A DNA stretch of 8,931 nt from Methanoregula sp. (GTDB lineage Archaea; Halobacteriota; Methanomicrobia; Methanomicrobiales; Methanospirillaceae), in contig PMDE01000113.1 in NCBI GenBank assembly GCA_003154335.1, forward strand, positions 4,646-13,576. Reading direction: 5' to 3'. Position 1 is the stretch's first letter. Every line of letters starts with the position of its first letter. Made by a program: the position numbers and the translations under genes. A model generated the notes under the pieces. The model saw only the letters and a program-made list of their open reading frames with translations, had not been told where the DNA came from and did no database searches. Of this stretch, positions 1 to 5,597 are shown piece after piece.

Positions 1-2
1 TG

Positions 3-884
3 GTGAACGGATTGTTCATTGCAATTTTTATTCTGGTTCTCCGTAAAGAGATCCTCCGACGCCCCTTGCTGCTTCTTTTCTCAATCCCTTTCCTTGTGAC
101 AGGTTATATTGCAGCAGCGATTGCCGTTATCCCGGCAGTATACTTTGCGGTCAGAATCCTTACCGGAAATGAAGACGAGGTTCCCCCGGTTCTCGCGGTC
201 TTTGGACTTGGTATCCTGATATTCTGTGAACTGTTCTACCTGAAAGATAACATGGGTGATACCTATTTCAGGATGAATACTGTCTTCAAAACGTACCTTC
301 CTGCATGGCTCCTGCTCGGCACTGCCGCATTTTCCATGGCGGGAAAATGGTTGTCCGAATGCGGGCGAATGCCCCGCATTTCTACCAGGAAGGCGGTTAT
401 CGCTTCCCTTATTGTTGTGGGCATACTCTTCATTCTCCCCTTTGCCATTCCGCTGAACCAGAATTACGGGACCGGGTCCCTCGACGGGCTTGAATATCTT
501 AATACTACGCATCCCGGTGACGCAGCCGCAGTCGGATACCTCCGTACGCTGAACGGACAGGAAATTATTGTGGAAGCTGAGGGGGGAGATTATACGTACT
601 ATTCAAGAATATCATCGTTCACTGGTATCCCCGGTATAATCGGTATGCCATTCCATGAGTATATGTGGCGTGGCGATGATACAGGGTGGTTCACGACACG
701 ACTTACTGATATAAAGTCAATATATGAAAGCCCGGAAAAGACCATTATACTCATGAAAAAATACAATGCTACCCTCCTTTATGTTGGGGATGCTGAACGC
801 GAACGCTACAAGGTAAATATTCCCCGAACCGGATTGATGACAATTTATTCTGCCGGAGGGACCGAAATTTACCGGCTTTTATGA
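3..884 (+). CDS. DUF2298 (Chlor_Arch_YYY) multi-pass membrane protein, C-terminal part
   Basis: This is the 3' part of a gene that begins before the window. The reading frame is open to the left edge, and family members are usually well over twice these 293 residues. Hydrophobic segments lie near residues 4-13, 21-52, 62-80, 98-114 and 131-151, followed by a soluble tail. The best family signature is the segment at 82-110, with NMGDTYFRMNTVFK followed by an aromatic, leucine-rich helix, which is typical of DUF2298/YYY proteins. The tail (about 172-225) has a conserved-looking EAEGGDYTYYSR stretch and an FHEYMWRG stretch. The biochemical role of the family is not established. Its polytopic architecture with an outward-facing tail resembles GT-C-type glycosyltransferases, but that is inference. 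It ends in TGA about 160 bases before the ribosomal operon and is probably transcribed separately. Family call fairly sure; function unknown. Confidence 0.8.
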   Translation: MNGLFIAIFILVLRKEILRRPLLLLFSIPFLVTGYIAAAIAVIPAVYFAVRILTGNEDEVPPVLAVFGLGILIFCELFYLKDNMGDTYFRMNTVFKTYLPAWLLLGTAAFSMAGKWLSECGRMPRISTRKAVIASLIVVGILFILPFAIPLNQNYGTGSLDGLEYLNTTHPGDAAAVGYLRTLNGQEIIVEAEGGDYTYYSRISSFTGIPGIIGMPFHEYMWRGDDTGWFTTRLTDIKSIYESPEKTIILMKKYNATLLYVGDAERERYKVNIPRTGLMTIYSAGGTEIYRLL

Positions 885-914
885 TGATTGGATCATATAA
901 CAACCTACAAAAAA

Positions 915-931
915 AGGAGCAATATTTTTTT
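915..931 (+). terminator. U-tract terminator after the DUF2298 gene
   Basis: A run of seven T (925-931) follows an A-rich stretch about 40 bases after the upstream stop codon. Archaeal termination relies mainly on U-tracts, so this is a plausible 3' end for the membrane-protein transcript. No strong hairpin precedes it. Alternatively the same AT-rich stretch could act as a TATA element. Confidence 0.3.
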
Positions 932-948
932 ACTATCGGCCACTCCTT

Positions 949-963
949 CACAAACCTTTATTT
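949..963 (+). promoter_or_regulatory. Archaeal BRE/TATA-like promoter of the ribosomal operon
   Basis: ACAAACCTTTATTTC fits the archaeal pattern of an A-rich BRE, two spacer bases and a TTTAT-type TATA box. The usual 22-27 base distance would place the start of transcription near 983-987. That would cut into the first hairpin of the leader, so either the true start is further upstream (weaker AT-rich elements lie at about 892-900 and 921-930) or only the second hairpin is transcribed from this promoter. Confidence 0.45.
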
Positions 964-968
964 CCGCT

Positions 969-1035
969 CCTGATGAAATGATATGGCTGCATCATTGCTG
1001 ACTGATGAGTAATGAAGGAGCAATCTACTCCTGAA
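969..1035 (+). promoter_or_regulatory. Two tandem kink-turn-like hairpins in the rpl7ae leader
   Basis: Hairpin 1: a box-C-like TGATGA (971-976) precedes a 6-bp stem, AATGAT (977-982) with ATCATT (991-996), and a box-D-like CTGA (998-1001) follows it. Aligned as a C/D kink-turn this gives G972-A1001 and A973-G1000 sheared pairs, a U974-U999 pair and G975-C998. Hairpin 2: AAT-GA (1011-1015), stem AGGAG (1016-1020) with CTCCT (1028-1032), loop 1021-1027, then GA (1033-1034). That is a three-base bulge followed by tandem G-A/A-G pairs. Outer (canonical) stems are weak in both: none for hairpin 1 and only U1010-A1035 and G1009-U1036 for hairpin 2. L7Ae binds kink-turns, and translational autoregulation through a leader kink-turn has been described for archaeal L7Ae. 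Autoregulation here is inference. Confidence 0.5.
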
Positions 1036-1036
1036 T

Positions 1037-1043
1037 GAGGTGA
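1037..1043 (+). promoter_or_regulatory. Strong Shine-Dalgarno of rpl7ae
   Basis: GAGGTGA matches the archaeal anti-Shine-Dalgarno over seven bases and lies three bases before the ATG at 1047 (six from the GAGG core). It begins three bases after the GA step that closes the second kink-turn-like hairpin. A protein bound to that hairpin could therefore block ribosome access. Confidence 0.7.
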
Positions 1044-1046
1044 GTT

Positions 1047-1415
1047 ATGGCAAAAAGTTACGTTAAAACCCAGGCTCCGGATGAGCTCCAGAACAAGGCA
1101 CTTGAAGCCCTTGAAGTTGCACGGGATACAGGCAAGATCAAGAAAGGATCCAACGAAGCTACAAAAGCCATCGAGCGGAGCATTGCTCAATTGGTTCTAA
1201 TTGGGGCTGACGTAGAACCTGAGGAGATTGTTATGCATCTCGGGCCGCTCTGTGATGAGAAAAAAGTTCCCTACATCTTCATCAACAAACAGAACGATAT
1301 TGGCGCTGCAAGCGGCCTTGATGTCGGCTCGGCTGCGGCTGCAATTGTTAAGCCGGGAAAGGCAAAGGAAACGATTGACGATCTAACGAAGCAGCTGACC
1401 GCGCTGAAGGCGTGA
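1047..1415 (+). CDS. rpl7ae: Large ribosomal subunit protein eL8 / L7Ae
   Basis: A 122-residue protein, normal length for archaeal L7Ae. It is a ribosomal protein and also the kink-turn-binding core subunit of C/D-box methylation and H/ACA pseudouridylation RNPs, and of RNase P in several archaea. The RNA-contact motif KKGSNEATK is at residues 32-40, and the specificity loop AASGLDVGSAA is at 87-97, both characteristic of the L7Ae/L30e/Gadd45 superfamily. The ATG at 1047 is supported by a strong GAGGTGA site. It is the first gene of the operon and nine bases separate its stop from rps28e. The leader carries kink-turn-like hairpins, which suggests it controls its own translation. Identification is firm. 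Confidence 0.97.
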   Translation: MAKSYVKTQAPDELQNKALEALEVARDTGKIKKGSNEATKAIERSIAQLVLIGADVEPEEIVMHLGPLCDEKKVPYIFINKQNDIGAASGLDVGSAAAAIVKPGKAKETIDDLTKQLTALKA

Positions 1416-1424
1416 GGTTTTCAC

Positions 1425-1634
1425 ATGGCAGACGATGCAACGCCAGCCGAAGTTATCGAGGTTGTTGGTTCAACCGGCATGCATGGTGAAGCAATGCAGG
1501 TAAAGTGCCGAATCCTCGAAGGTAACAACAAGGGTAGGATCATCACCCGCAACACGGTTGGTCCAATCCGCGAGGGGGATATTGTAATGCTTCTTGAGAC
1601 CGAACGTGAAGCGAAGAAAATGTCGAGGCGGTGA
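1425..1634 (+). CDS. rps28e: Small ribosomal subunit protein eS28
   Basis: A 69-residue protein that matches the archaeal/eukaryotic S28e family in length and pattern: an OB-fold-like beta protein with GSTGMHGEAMQVKCRIL at about residues 16-32, a GPIREGDIVML strand near 46-56, and the diagnostic ES/ER-rich basic end TEREAKKMSRR. It is a 30S subunit protein near the mRNA exit region. It starts nine bases after the L7Ae stop, and its TGA lies inside the GGTGA that probably serves as ribosome binding site of rpl24e, which implies translational coupling. Identification is firm. Confidence 0.95.
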   Translation: MADDATPAEVIEVVGSTGMHGEAMQVKCRILEGNNKGRIITRNTVGPIREGDIVMLLETEREAKKMSRR

Positions 1635-1639
1635 AAGGG

Positions 1640-1831
1640 ATGGTTGAACAGCATCCCTGCAGCTTCTGTGGCATCCAGATTGAACCCGGTACTGGTAAAA
1701 TGTATGTCCGGAAAGATGGCACGATCTTTTATTTTTGTGGTACAAAATGCCAGAATAACTACAAACTCGGAAGGGTTCCCCGGCGCGTCCCATGGACTAC
1801 TGAAGGGAAAAAGGCTGCAAACAAGGAGTAA
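1640..1831 (+). CDS. rpl24e: Large ribosomal subunit protein eL24 (zinc-ribbon)
   Basis: A 63-residue eL24 with a treble-clef/zinc-ribbon: Cys7, Cys10, Cys33 and Cys37 form a C-x2-C ... C-x3-C site. The EPGTGKMYVRKDGT strand between the pairs and the KLGR-PR end are typical of archaeal L24e. The start is chosen at ATG 1640 because GGTGA (1630-1634) lies five bases before it and because homologues begin M-V-E-x-x-x-C. An in-frame GTG at 1631 would add three residues and overlap the rps28e stop. The ORF ends in TAA eight bases before ndk. Identification is firm; the start is very likely. Confidence 0.94.
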   Translation: MVEQHPCSFCGIQIEPGTGKMYVRKDGTIFYFCGTKCQNNYKLGRVPRRVPWTTEGKKAANKE

Positions 1832-1839
1832 GAAACCCT

Positions 1840-2292
1840 ATGGACCGCACTTTTGTTATGATCAAACCTGATGGAATTCAACGCGGTCTCGTTGGTGAGA
1901 TCATTTCCCGGTTTGAGGCAAAAGGATTGAAACTCTCCGCGTCACGTTTCGAAAACCTGCCCGACACCCGGGTTACCGAGCAGTACAAGGAACATCTCGC
2001 AAAACCATTCTTTCCTTCACTTAAACAGTATATAATGGGAGGACCCTGTTTTCTCATGGTCTGGGAAGGCAGAAATGTTGTTTCTATCGCCCGCAAACTG
2101 ATTGGGGCAACCAATCCTGCAGAAGCACTGCCCGGAACAATAAGAGGAGATTTCGGTATTGACATCGGCCGGAATGTTATTCACGGCTCTGATTCGCCGG
2201 AAAGTGCAATCCGTGAAATTGCAATTCATTTCGGGCAAAATGAACTGGTTTCATATACCCGTATTGATGAAGCAGTTATTTACGAATATTAA
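1840..2292 (+). CDS. ndk: Nucleoside diphosphate kinase
   Basis: A 150-residue NDK. It transfers the gamma-phosphate between nucleoside triphosphates and diphosphates through a phosphohistidine. The catalytic His115 sits in the family signature NVIHGSDSPESA. TFVMIKPDG at the N-terminus (Lys9) and GTIRGDFGID at 99-108 are also conserved. A Shine-Dalgarno-like AAGGAG (1823-1828) lies 11 bases before ATG 1840 and overlaps the end of rpl24e. In many euryarchaea this order (L7Ae, S28e, L24e, ndk) is followed by the initiation factor gene infB. Here a U-tract and then an unrelated membrane-protein gene follow. Identification is firm. Confidence 0.97.
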   Translation: MDRTFVMIKPDGIQRGLVGEIISRFEAKGLKLSASRFENLPDTRVTEQYKEHLAKPFFPSLKQYIMGGPCFLMVWEGRNVVSIARKLIGATNPAEALPGTIRGDFGIDIGRNVIHGSDSPESAIREIAIHFGQNELVSYTRIDEAVIYEY

Positions 2293-2296
2293 CATC

Positions 2297-2304
2297 TTTT
2301 TTTT
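2297..2304 (+). terminator. U8 tract ending the ribosomal operon
   Basis: Eight consecutive T begin five bases after the ndk stop codon, and a new promoter-like element follows. This is consistent with a U-tract-driven archaeal terminator. Confidence 0.45.
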
Positions 2305-2315
2305 CCGTCGCGAAT

Positions 2316-2330
2316 TCAACCATAATATCT
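2316..2330 (+). promoter_or_regulatory. TATA-like promoter of the marC unit, apparently leaderless
   Basis: CATAATATC (2321-2329) lies about 30 bases before the ATG at 2359, with an A/C-rich stretch upstream as possible BRE. The predicted transcription start (about 2348-2356) would leave almost no leader. The absence of a Shine-Dalgarno before 2359 agrees with leaderless initiation. Confidence 0.4.
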
Positions 2331-2358
2331 ATTAGTCATTGACACTGCACTATGCTTA

Positions 2359-3012
2359 ATGGCTGGCGATGTACTAAGTTTTGCGCTGTTGTCACTCTCA
2401 TCAATCATCATCATTGTCAATCCACTCGGTGCAACGCTTATCTATGTCTCCCTCACATCATCCATGGACCAGAATACGCGGAATAGCATAGCAAAAGACT
2501 CCTGCCGGTTCGCACTTTTAATCCTGCTCATAGTCGCATTGATCGGAACATGGGTCCTCCAGGTCTTTGGTATAAGCCTGGAGGCATTCAGGATCGCAGG
2601 GGGAATTTTGCTTTTTGGTATCGGGATGGAAATGGTCTATGCAAAAACATCGCGGACAAAACTTACAGCAACTGAAAAATACGAGTCACGGGACACAGAA
2701 GATATATCCGTAATGCCTCTCGCCGTACCAATGATCGCCGGACCAGGAGCGATCACGACAACTATTGTACTCATGAACGAAGCAAGTGTAATAACACCGG
2801 TTGCAATAGTGATTGTATTATTTTCGATTCTTATATCGATTGTAATAACATATTATATGATGCGGAATTCAGACTATATTATGAGCAGGATTGGACAGAG
2901 GGGATACCGGGCGATAAATCGGCTAATGGGCATGCTGCTTATTGCGATTGCAGTTCAGTTCGTAATCAATGGCATAAGACTGGCTTTTCCCCTGTTTACC
3001 GGGGGATCGTAA
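2359..3012 (+). CDS. MarC-family integral membrane protein
   Basis: A 217-residue polytopic protein of the MarC/UPF0056 family, usual length. It has about six membrane helices, near residues 6-32, 50-70, 77-94, 119-140, 146-168 and 188-209. Family signatures are NPLGA at 21-25 in helix 1 and the PLAVPMIAGPGAITT re-entrant-like segment at 120-134. The transported substrate of MarC proteins is not established; an early link of E. coli MarC to multiple antibiotic resistance was later questioned. The TAA stop overlaps the ATG of the next gene by one base (TAATG), so the two are translationally coupled. The start at 2359 has no ribosome binding site but lies where a leaderless start is expected. 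Family call is sure; function is not. Confidence 0.9.
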   Translation: MAGDVLSFALLSLSSIIIIVNPLGATLIYVSLTSSMDQNTRNSIAKDSCRFALLILLIVALIGTWVLQVFGISLEAFRIAGGILLFGIGMEMVYAKTSRTKLTATEKYESRDTEDISVMPLAVPMIAGPGAITTTIVLMNEASVITPVAIVIVLFSILISIVITYYMMRNSDYIMSRIGQRGYRAINRLMGMLLIAIAVQFVINGIRLAFPLFTGGS

Positions 3013-3215
3013 TGGAGGATTGGGATCTTACATCTATCGGACTAATCATAATAGTATGCAGTATCACAGTCGCAGGCATAATTATCGGAGCTATGCTCTT
3101 GGGATTTTCCGTGGTACGTGCACCTCTTCTTCTGATAATAACCCTGGTACTTATTGTCATGGGTGCAATTTCAATATTTTATGAGAACAGATCTGCCGAT
3201 GACCGGAAGCAATAA
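3012..3215 (+). CDS. Small two-helix membrane protein, unknown function
   Basis: A 67-residue hypothetical protein. It has a short acidic N-terminus (MEDWDL), one hydrophobic helix at about 8-31 with small residues (AGxxxGA), a turn with Arg36-Ala-Pro, a second helix at about 38-57, and a charged tail (ENRSADDRKQ). I do not recognise the family. It starts inside the marC stop codon (TAATG), and a GGGGGA stretch at 3001-3006 could serve as ribosome binding site. Co-translation with marC suggests an accessory subunit or partner of that membrane protein, which is inference. Its 3' end overlaps the preferred start of the following hydrolase by 17 bases. That it is a real gene is supported by the overlaps and coherent hydropathy rather than by homology. 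Confidence 0.65.
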   Translation: MEDWDLTSIGLIIIVCSITVAGIIIGAMLLGFSVVRAPLLLIITLVLIVMGAISIFYENRSADDRKQ

Positions 3216-4026
3216 GGTACACAATGAGAGGGAACGCGTCATAAGAGTGTGCAGTGCACAGATGACAAGTTCATGGGAAAATCCTGAAGAAACTCTCATA
3301 AAAGCGGAAGTTTTTATCAGGCATGCTGCTGATTGTGGAGCAAAGCTGGTATGTTTTCCCGAGCAGTTTTCAACAGGTTGGGATCCGTGTCCTCGCAAAA
3401 ATATCCAGGATCCCAATGACAGTATACTTTCGACCCTCAAGGTATTTGCGAAAGATTACCATATTGGTATCCTTGGGTCCTTTCGGGAAAAGCATGACCC
3501 GCTTCCGAAAAACACAGCCGTTGTTATAGCTAATGATGGACGAATTCTCACAACATATTCAAAGATGCACCTGTTCTCATTTTCCCATGAACATGAGGGA
3601 AATACCCCGGGTAATGGACTGGGTATTTTTGCATTAGAATCACTAATCTGTGGTATTGCTATCTGCTATGACCTTCGGTTTCCCGAACTCTTCAGGGCTT
3701 ATGCCAGGAAAGGTGTCCAGATTATTTTTATACCGGCAGCCTGGCCTCAAAACCGCCTCGGGTTCTGGGAGCTTTTCATCAAAGCCCGGGCTGCAGAAAA
3801 CCAGATGTACGTTCTGGGAGTAAATACTACCGGAAACACTCCGGTTGACGAATACTCCGGTGCGTCGATGACTGCGGATCCACGGGGCACGATTATCAGT
3901 CACGCGAATGAGGCAGAGCAGTTACTTTTCTTAGATATTGATCCAGCGGAGGTAGAAAGAGCACGAAGAGATTTTCCGGTGGAGAGAGACCGGAAAGATT
4001 CTCTTTATCCTTCCCTTCTTTATTAA
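3199..4026 (+). CDS. Carbon-nitrogen hydrolase (nitrilase superfamily, omega-amidase-like)
   Basis: A 275-residue cytosolic amidase of the nitrilase superfamily with the full Glu-Lys-Cys triad. Counting from the ATG at 3199, Glu55 is in CFPEQFSTG, Lys122 in YSKMHLF, and the nucleophile Cys156 in GIAICYDLRFPELFR, followed by IIFIPAAWP. The YDLRFPELFR and PAAWP motifs resemble the Nit2/YafV/MtnU branch (omega-amidase acting on 2-oxoglutaramate or similar amides), but the substrate cannot be fixed from sequence. The start is uncertain: ATG 3199 overlaps the preceding gene by 17 bases; an in-frame GTG at 3247 would begin directly at the first beta strand (VCSAQMT); ATG 3181 and an earlier in-frame ATG are longer options. 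It is the last gene of the marC unit and is followed by a T-rich stretch. Confidence 0.88.
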   Translation: MTGSNKVHNERERVIRVCSAQMTSSWENPEETLIKAEVFIRHAADCGAKLVCFPEQFSTGWDPCPRKNIQDPNDSILSTLKVFAKDYHIGILGSFREKHDPLPKNTAVVIANDGRILTTYSKMHLFSFSHEHEGNTPGNGLGIFALESLICGIAICYDLRFPELFRAYARKGVQIIFIPAAWPQNRLGFWELFIKARAAENQMYVLGVNTTGNTPVDEYSGASMTADPRGTIISHANEAEQLLFLDIDPAEVERARRDFPVERDRKDSLYPSLLY

Positions 4027-4045
4027 AGAAAATAACGTAAAAAAA

Positions 4046-4079
4046 GATCTCCGGTCAATCGAGAGGAAGAATTTTTTTT
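4046..4079 (+). terminator. Small hairpin and U8 tract after the hydrolase
   Basis: A weak TCTC/GAGA hairpin (about 4048-4064) is followed by eight T (4072-4079). It is a plausible end of the marC-hydrolase transcript. The same T-rich block running into AATAA could double as a TATA element for the RNA candidate just downstream. Confidence 0.35.
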
Positions 4080-4104
4080 AATAAGCCGGGAAATTCACAG
4101 AAAA

Positions 4105-4300
4105 GTAAAAAATACCTTCGAGAGATTCGACAGTACCTTCGGTCCCCGCCGCTGCCGTGGCTCCCCAAAAGGGCAGACACAGACATTATTGTGACCCTTT
4201 GGAAAAAAACGTCGGGGTATACCGGGTCAGGGGGATACGTCCTCGGTTCGCCTATTCTCCTTGTGTAAGGAGGGCACTCTTGCAATACGGATGGAAAAAA
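4105..4300 (+). ncRNA. Candidate structured non-coding RNA
   Basis: This gap between the hydrolase and thrC holds no convincing protein but has a GC-rich core flanked by AT-rich sequence. Helices I can draw: CGGU (4140-4143) with ACCG (4221-4224), stacked on CCCCG (4144-4148) with CGGGG (4213-4217) across a three-base UAU bulge. Inside them is an 8-bp stem (4165-4173 with 4195-4202, one bulged A), capped by CACA/TGTG (4178-4181 with 4190-4193). Next comes GGGGA/TCCTC (4231-4235 with 4240-4244) with a UACG loop, then CTCCTT/AAGGAG (4257-4262 with 4267-4272) with a GTGT loop. A TATA-like TTTAATAA (about 4077-4084) would start transcription near 4105. I see no tRNA, RNase P or SRP RNA hallmarks. 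The strand is uncertain: on the minus strand the hairpins run into seven T (4203-4209). Confidence 0.4.
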
Positions 4301-4350
4301 ATTTTAAAGGAGGATTTTAAAAGATTAGAATTCACCTAGACTCTTTACGA

Positions 4351-4370
4351 AACCGCACGCCTATATGTAA
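4351..4370 (+). promoter_or_regulatory. TATA promoter of thrC, apparently leaderless
   Basis: CTATATGTAA (4361-4370) centres about 27 bases before the ATG of thrC, the usual TATA-to-start distance. The preceding AACCGCACGC could hold the BRE. With no Shine-Dalgarno before 4392, a leaderless transcript is the simplest reading. The structured region upstream is then not a thrC leader. Confidence 0.5.
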
Positions 4371-4391
4371 TCAAAAGACCAATACTCTTTC

Positions 4392-5597
4392 ATGTATCAT
4401 CTCGTGTGTGTCAATTGCGGGACAACTTATCCTGCTGACGAGATTCTCTACAATTGTAAAAAATGCGGTCACCTTCTTGCCGTTAAATACCACCTTGATA
4501 CCATAACCGTAACAAAGGCGACTTGGGAGAAACGGCCGCTGTCCGTATGGAGGTACCGTGAACTTCTCCCTGTACAAATCGAACCGGTCAGTTTGGCAGA
4601 AGGGGGGACTCCTCTCTATCATCTAAAAAGACTTGGAGAGGAGATGGGTTTACCACACCTCTATGCAAAACATGAGGGAATGAATCCATCCGGTTCATTT
4701 AAGGATCGTGGTATGACAGTCGGTGTCTCCATGGCACTTCAGCTGAAAAAAAAGAGTGTTGCCTGCGCAAGCACCGGGAACACGTCGGCGAGTCTTGCAG
4801 TCTACGCCGCAAAGGCGGGAATACCGGCAATTGTCCTCCTTCCTGCGGGAAAAGTAGCGGTTGGAAAAGTCGCTCAGGCACTTATGCATGGTGCTAAGGT
4901 AATCTCGATCCGGGGTAATTTTGATCGTGCTCTGGAAATGGTGCATGAACTTTGTCTGACTCACGGACTTTACCTATTAAATTCCATAAATCCTTTTCGT
5001 CTTGAAGGCCAGAAAACGATTGGTTTTGAAGCTCTGGATCAGCTCGGTGAAATCCCCGATCGATTTGTACTGCCAGTAGGTAATGCAGGGAATATATCGG
5101 CAGTTTATAAAGGATTTCTGGAGCTGCAGGAGATGGGATTCATTAACCGGTTGCCCATGATGACCGGTATCCAGGCCGAGGGATCGAGCCCGTTAGTGAG
5201 GGCTATCCGTGAAAAACTGCCTGAGGTGATCCCCGAGTTACACCCTGAAACTGTGGCGACGGCTATTCGGATAGGTGCGCCGGTTAACGCAGAAAAAGCA
5301 CTCATTGCCATCAGAAAGACTGGTGGTCTCGCCGAGACTGTAACTGATACAGAGATCCTTCAGATGCAGCGGGATCTCGCCCGAAAAGAAGGAATCGGTG
5401 TTGAACCGGCATCGGCTGCTTCCGTTGCAGGTATACGAAAACTCATAAAAGAAGGAATGATTGACCGGGATGAGCGGATTGTCTGTGTTGTAACTGGACA
5501 CCTGCTTAAAGATCCGGAAACGGTGATTAAACAATGCGAACCCCCGATAGAAATCAATGCAGATCTGCCATCTCTGCTCTATGCGCTGCACTTATAA
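4392..5597 (+). CDS. thrC: Threonine synthase (PLP-dependent)
   Basis: A 401-residue fold-type II PLP enzyme that converts O-phosphohomoserine and water to threonine and phosphate, the last step of threonine synthesis. An N-terminal rubredoxin-like knuckle (Cys6, Cys9, Cys22, Cys25) is typical of archaeal ThrC. The PLP-binding lysine is Lys104 in NPSGSFKDRGM, and the phosphate/substrate loop is ACASTGNTSAS at 124-134. VLPVGNAGNISA (about 226-237) and VTGHLLKDP near the end are also conserved. Cysteate synthase, a ThrC relative used for coenzyme M synthesis in some methanogens, is the main alternative, but the NPSGSFKDRGMT signature favours ThrC. The last 64 bases overlap the next gene in another frame. 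Only the tail after residue ~380 is unusual. Confidence 0.92.
   Translation: MYHLVCVNCGTTYPADEILYNCKKCGHLLAVKYHLDTITVTKATWEKRPLSVWRYRELLPVQIEPVSLAEGGTPLYHLKRLGEEMGLPHLYAKHEGMNPSGSFKDRGMTVGVSMALQLKKKSVACASTGNTSASLAVYAAKAGIPAIVLLPAGKVAVGKVAQALMHGAKVISIRGNFDRALEMVHELCLTHGLYLLNSINPFRLEGQKTIGFEALDQLGEIPDRFVLPVGNAGNISAVYKGFLELQEMGFINRLPMMTGIQAEGSSPLVRAIREKLPEVIPELHPETVATAIRIGAPVNAEKALIAIRKTGGLAETVTDTEILQMQRDLARKEGIGVEPASAASVAGIRKLIKEGMIDRDERIVCVVTGHLLKDPETVIKQCEPPIEINADLPSLLYALHL
5522..5526 (+). promoter_or_regulatory. Shine-Dalgarno GGTGA inside thrC for the downstream gene
   Basis: GGTGA lies seven bases before ATG 5534. It is the main reason for accepting a start that lies 64 bases inside thrC. 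Confidence 0.6.

Noticed and set aside
971..1034. A C/D-box guide sRNA, because TGATGA, CTGA, TGATGA and CTGA occur in C-D'-C'-D order (971, 998, 1003, 1031).
   Set aside because: The spacers are about 21-22 bases, longer than the roughly 12 typical of archaeal guides, and both are self-complementary, so they could not act as free guides. D' and C' are only one base apart, and no terminal stem forms. Two leader kink-turn hairpins explain the same sequence better.
4157..4339. A 60-residue open frame starting with GTG inside the gap before thrC.
   Set aside because: It has no ribosome binding site and no recognisable motif. It runs through the GC-rich hairpin cluster and then into AT-rich sequence, which fits an RNA better than a protein.
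4027..4391. A known RNA class (tRNA, RNase P RNA, SRP RNA) or a thrC riboswitch in this gap.
   Set aside because: No T-arm/acceptor geometry, no RNase P CR-I/CR-V sequences and no SRP helix 8 motif were seen, and thrC has its own nearby TATA box that leaves no leader for a riboswitch.
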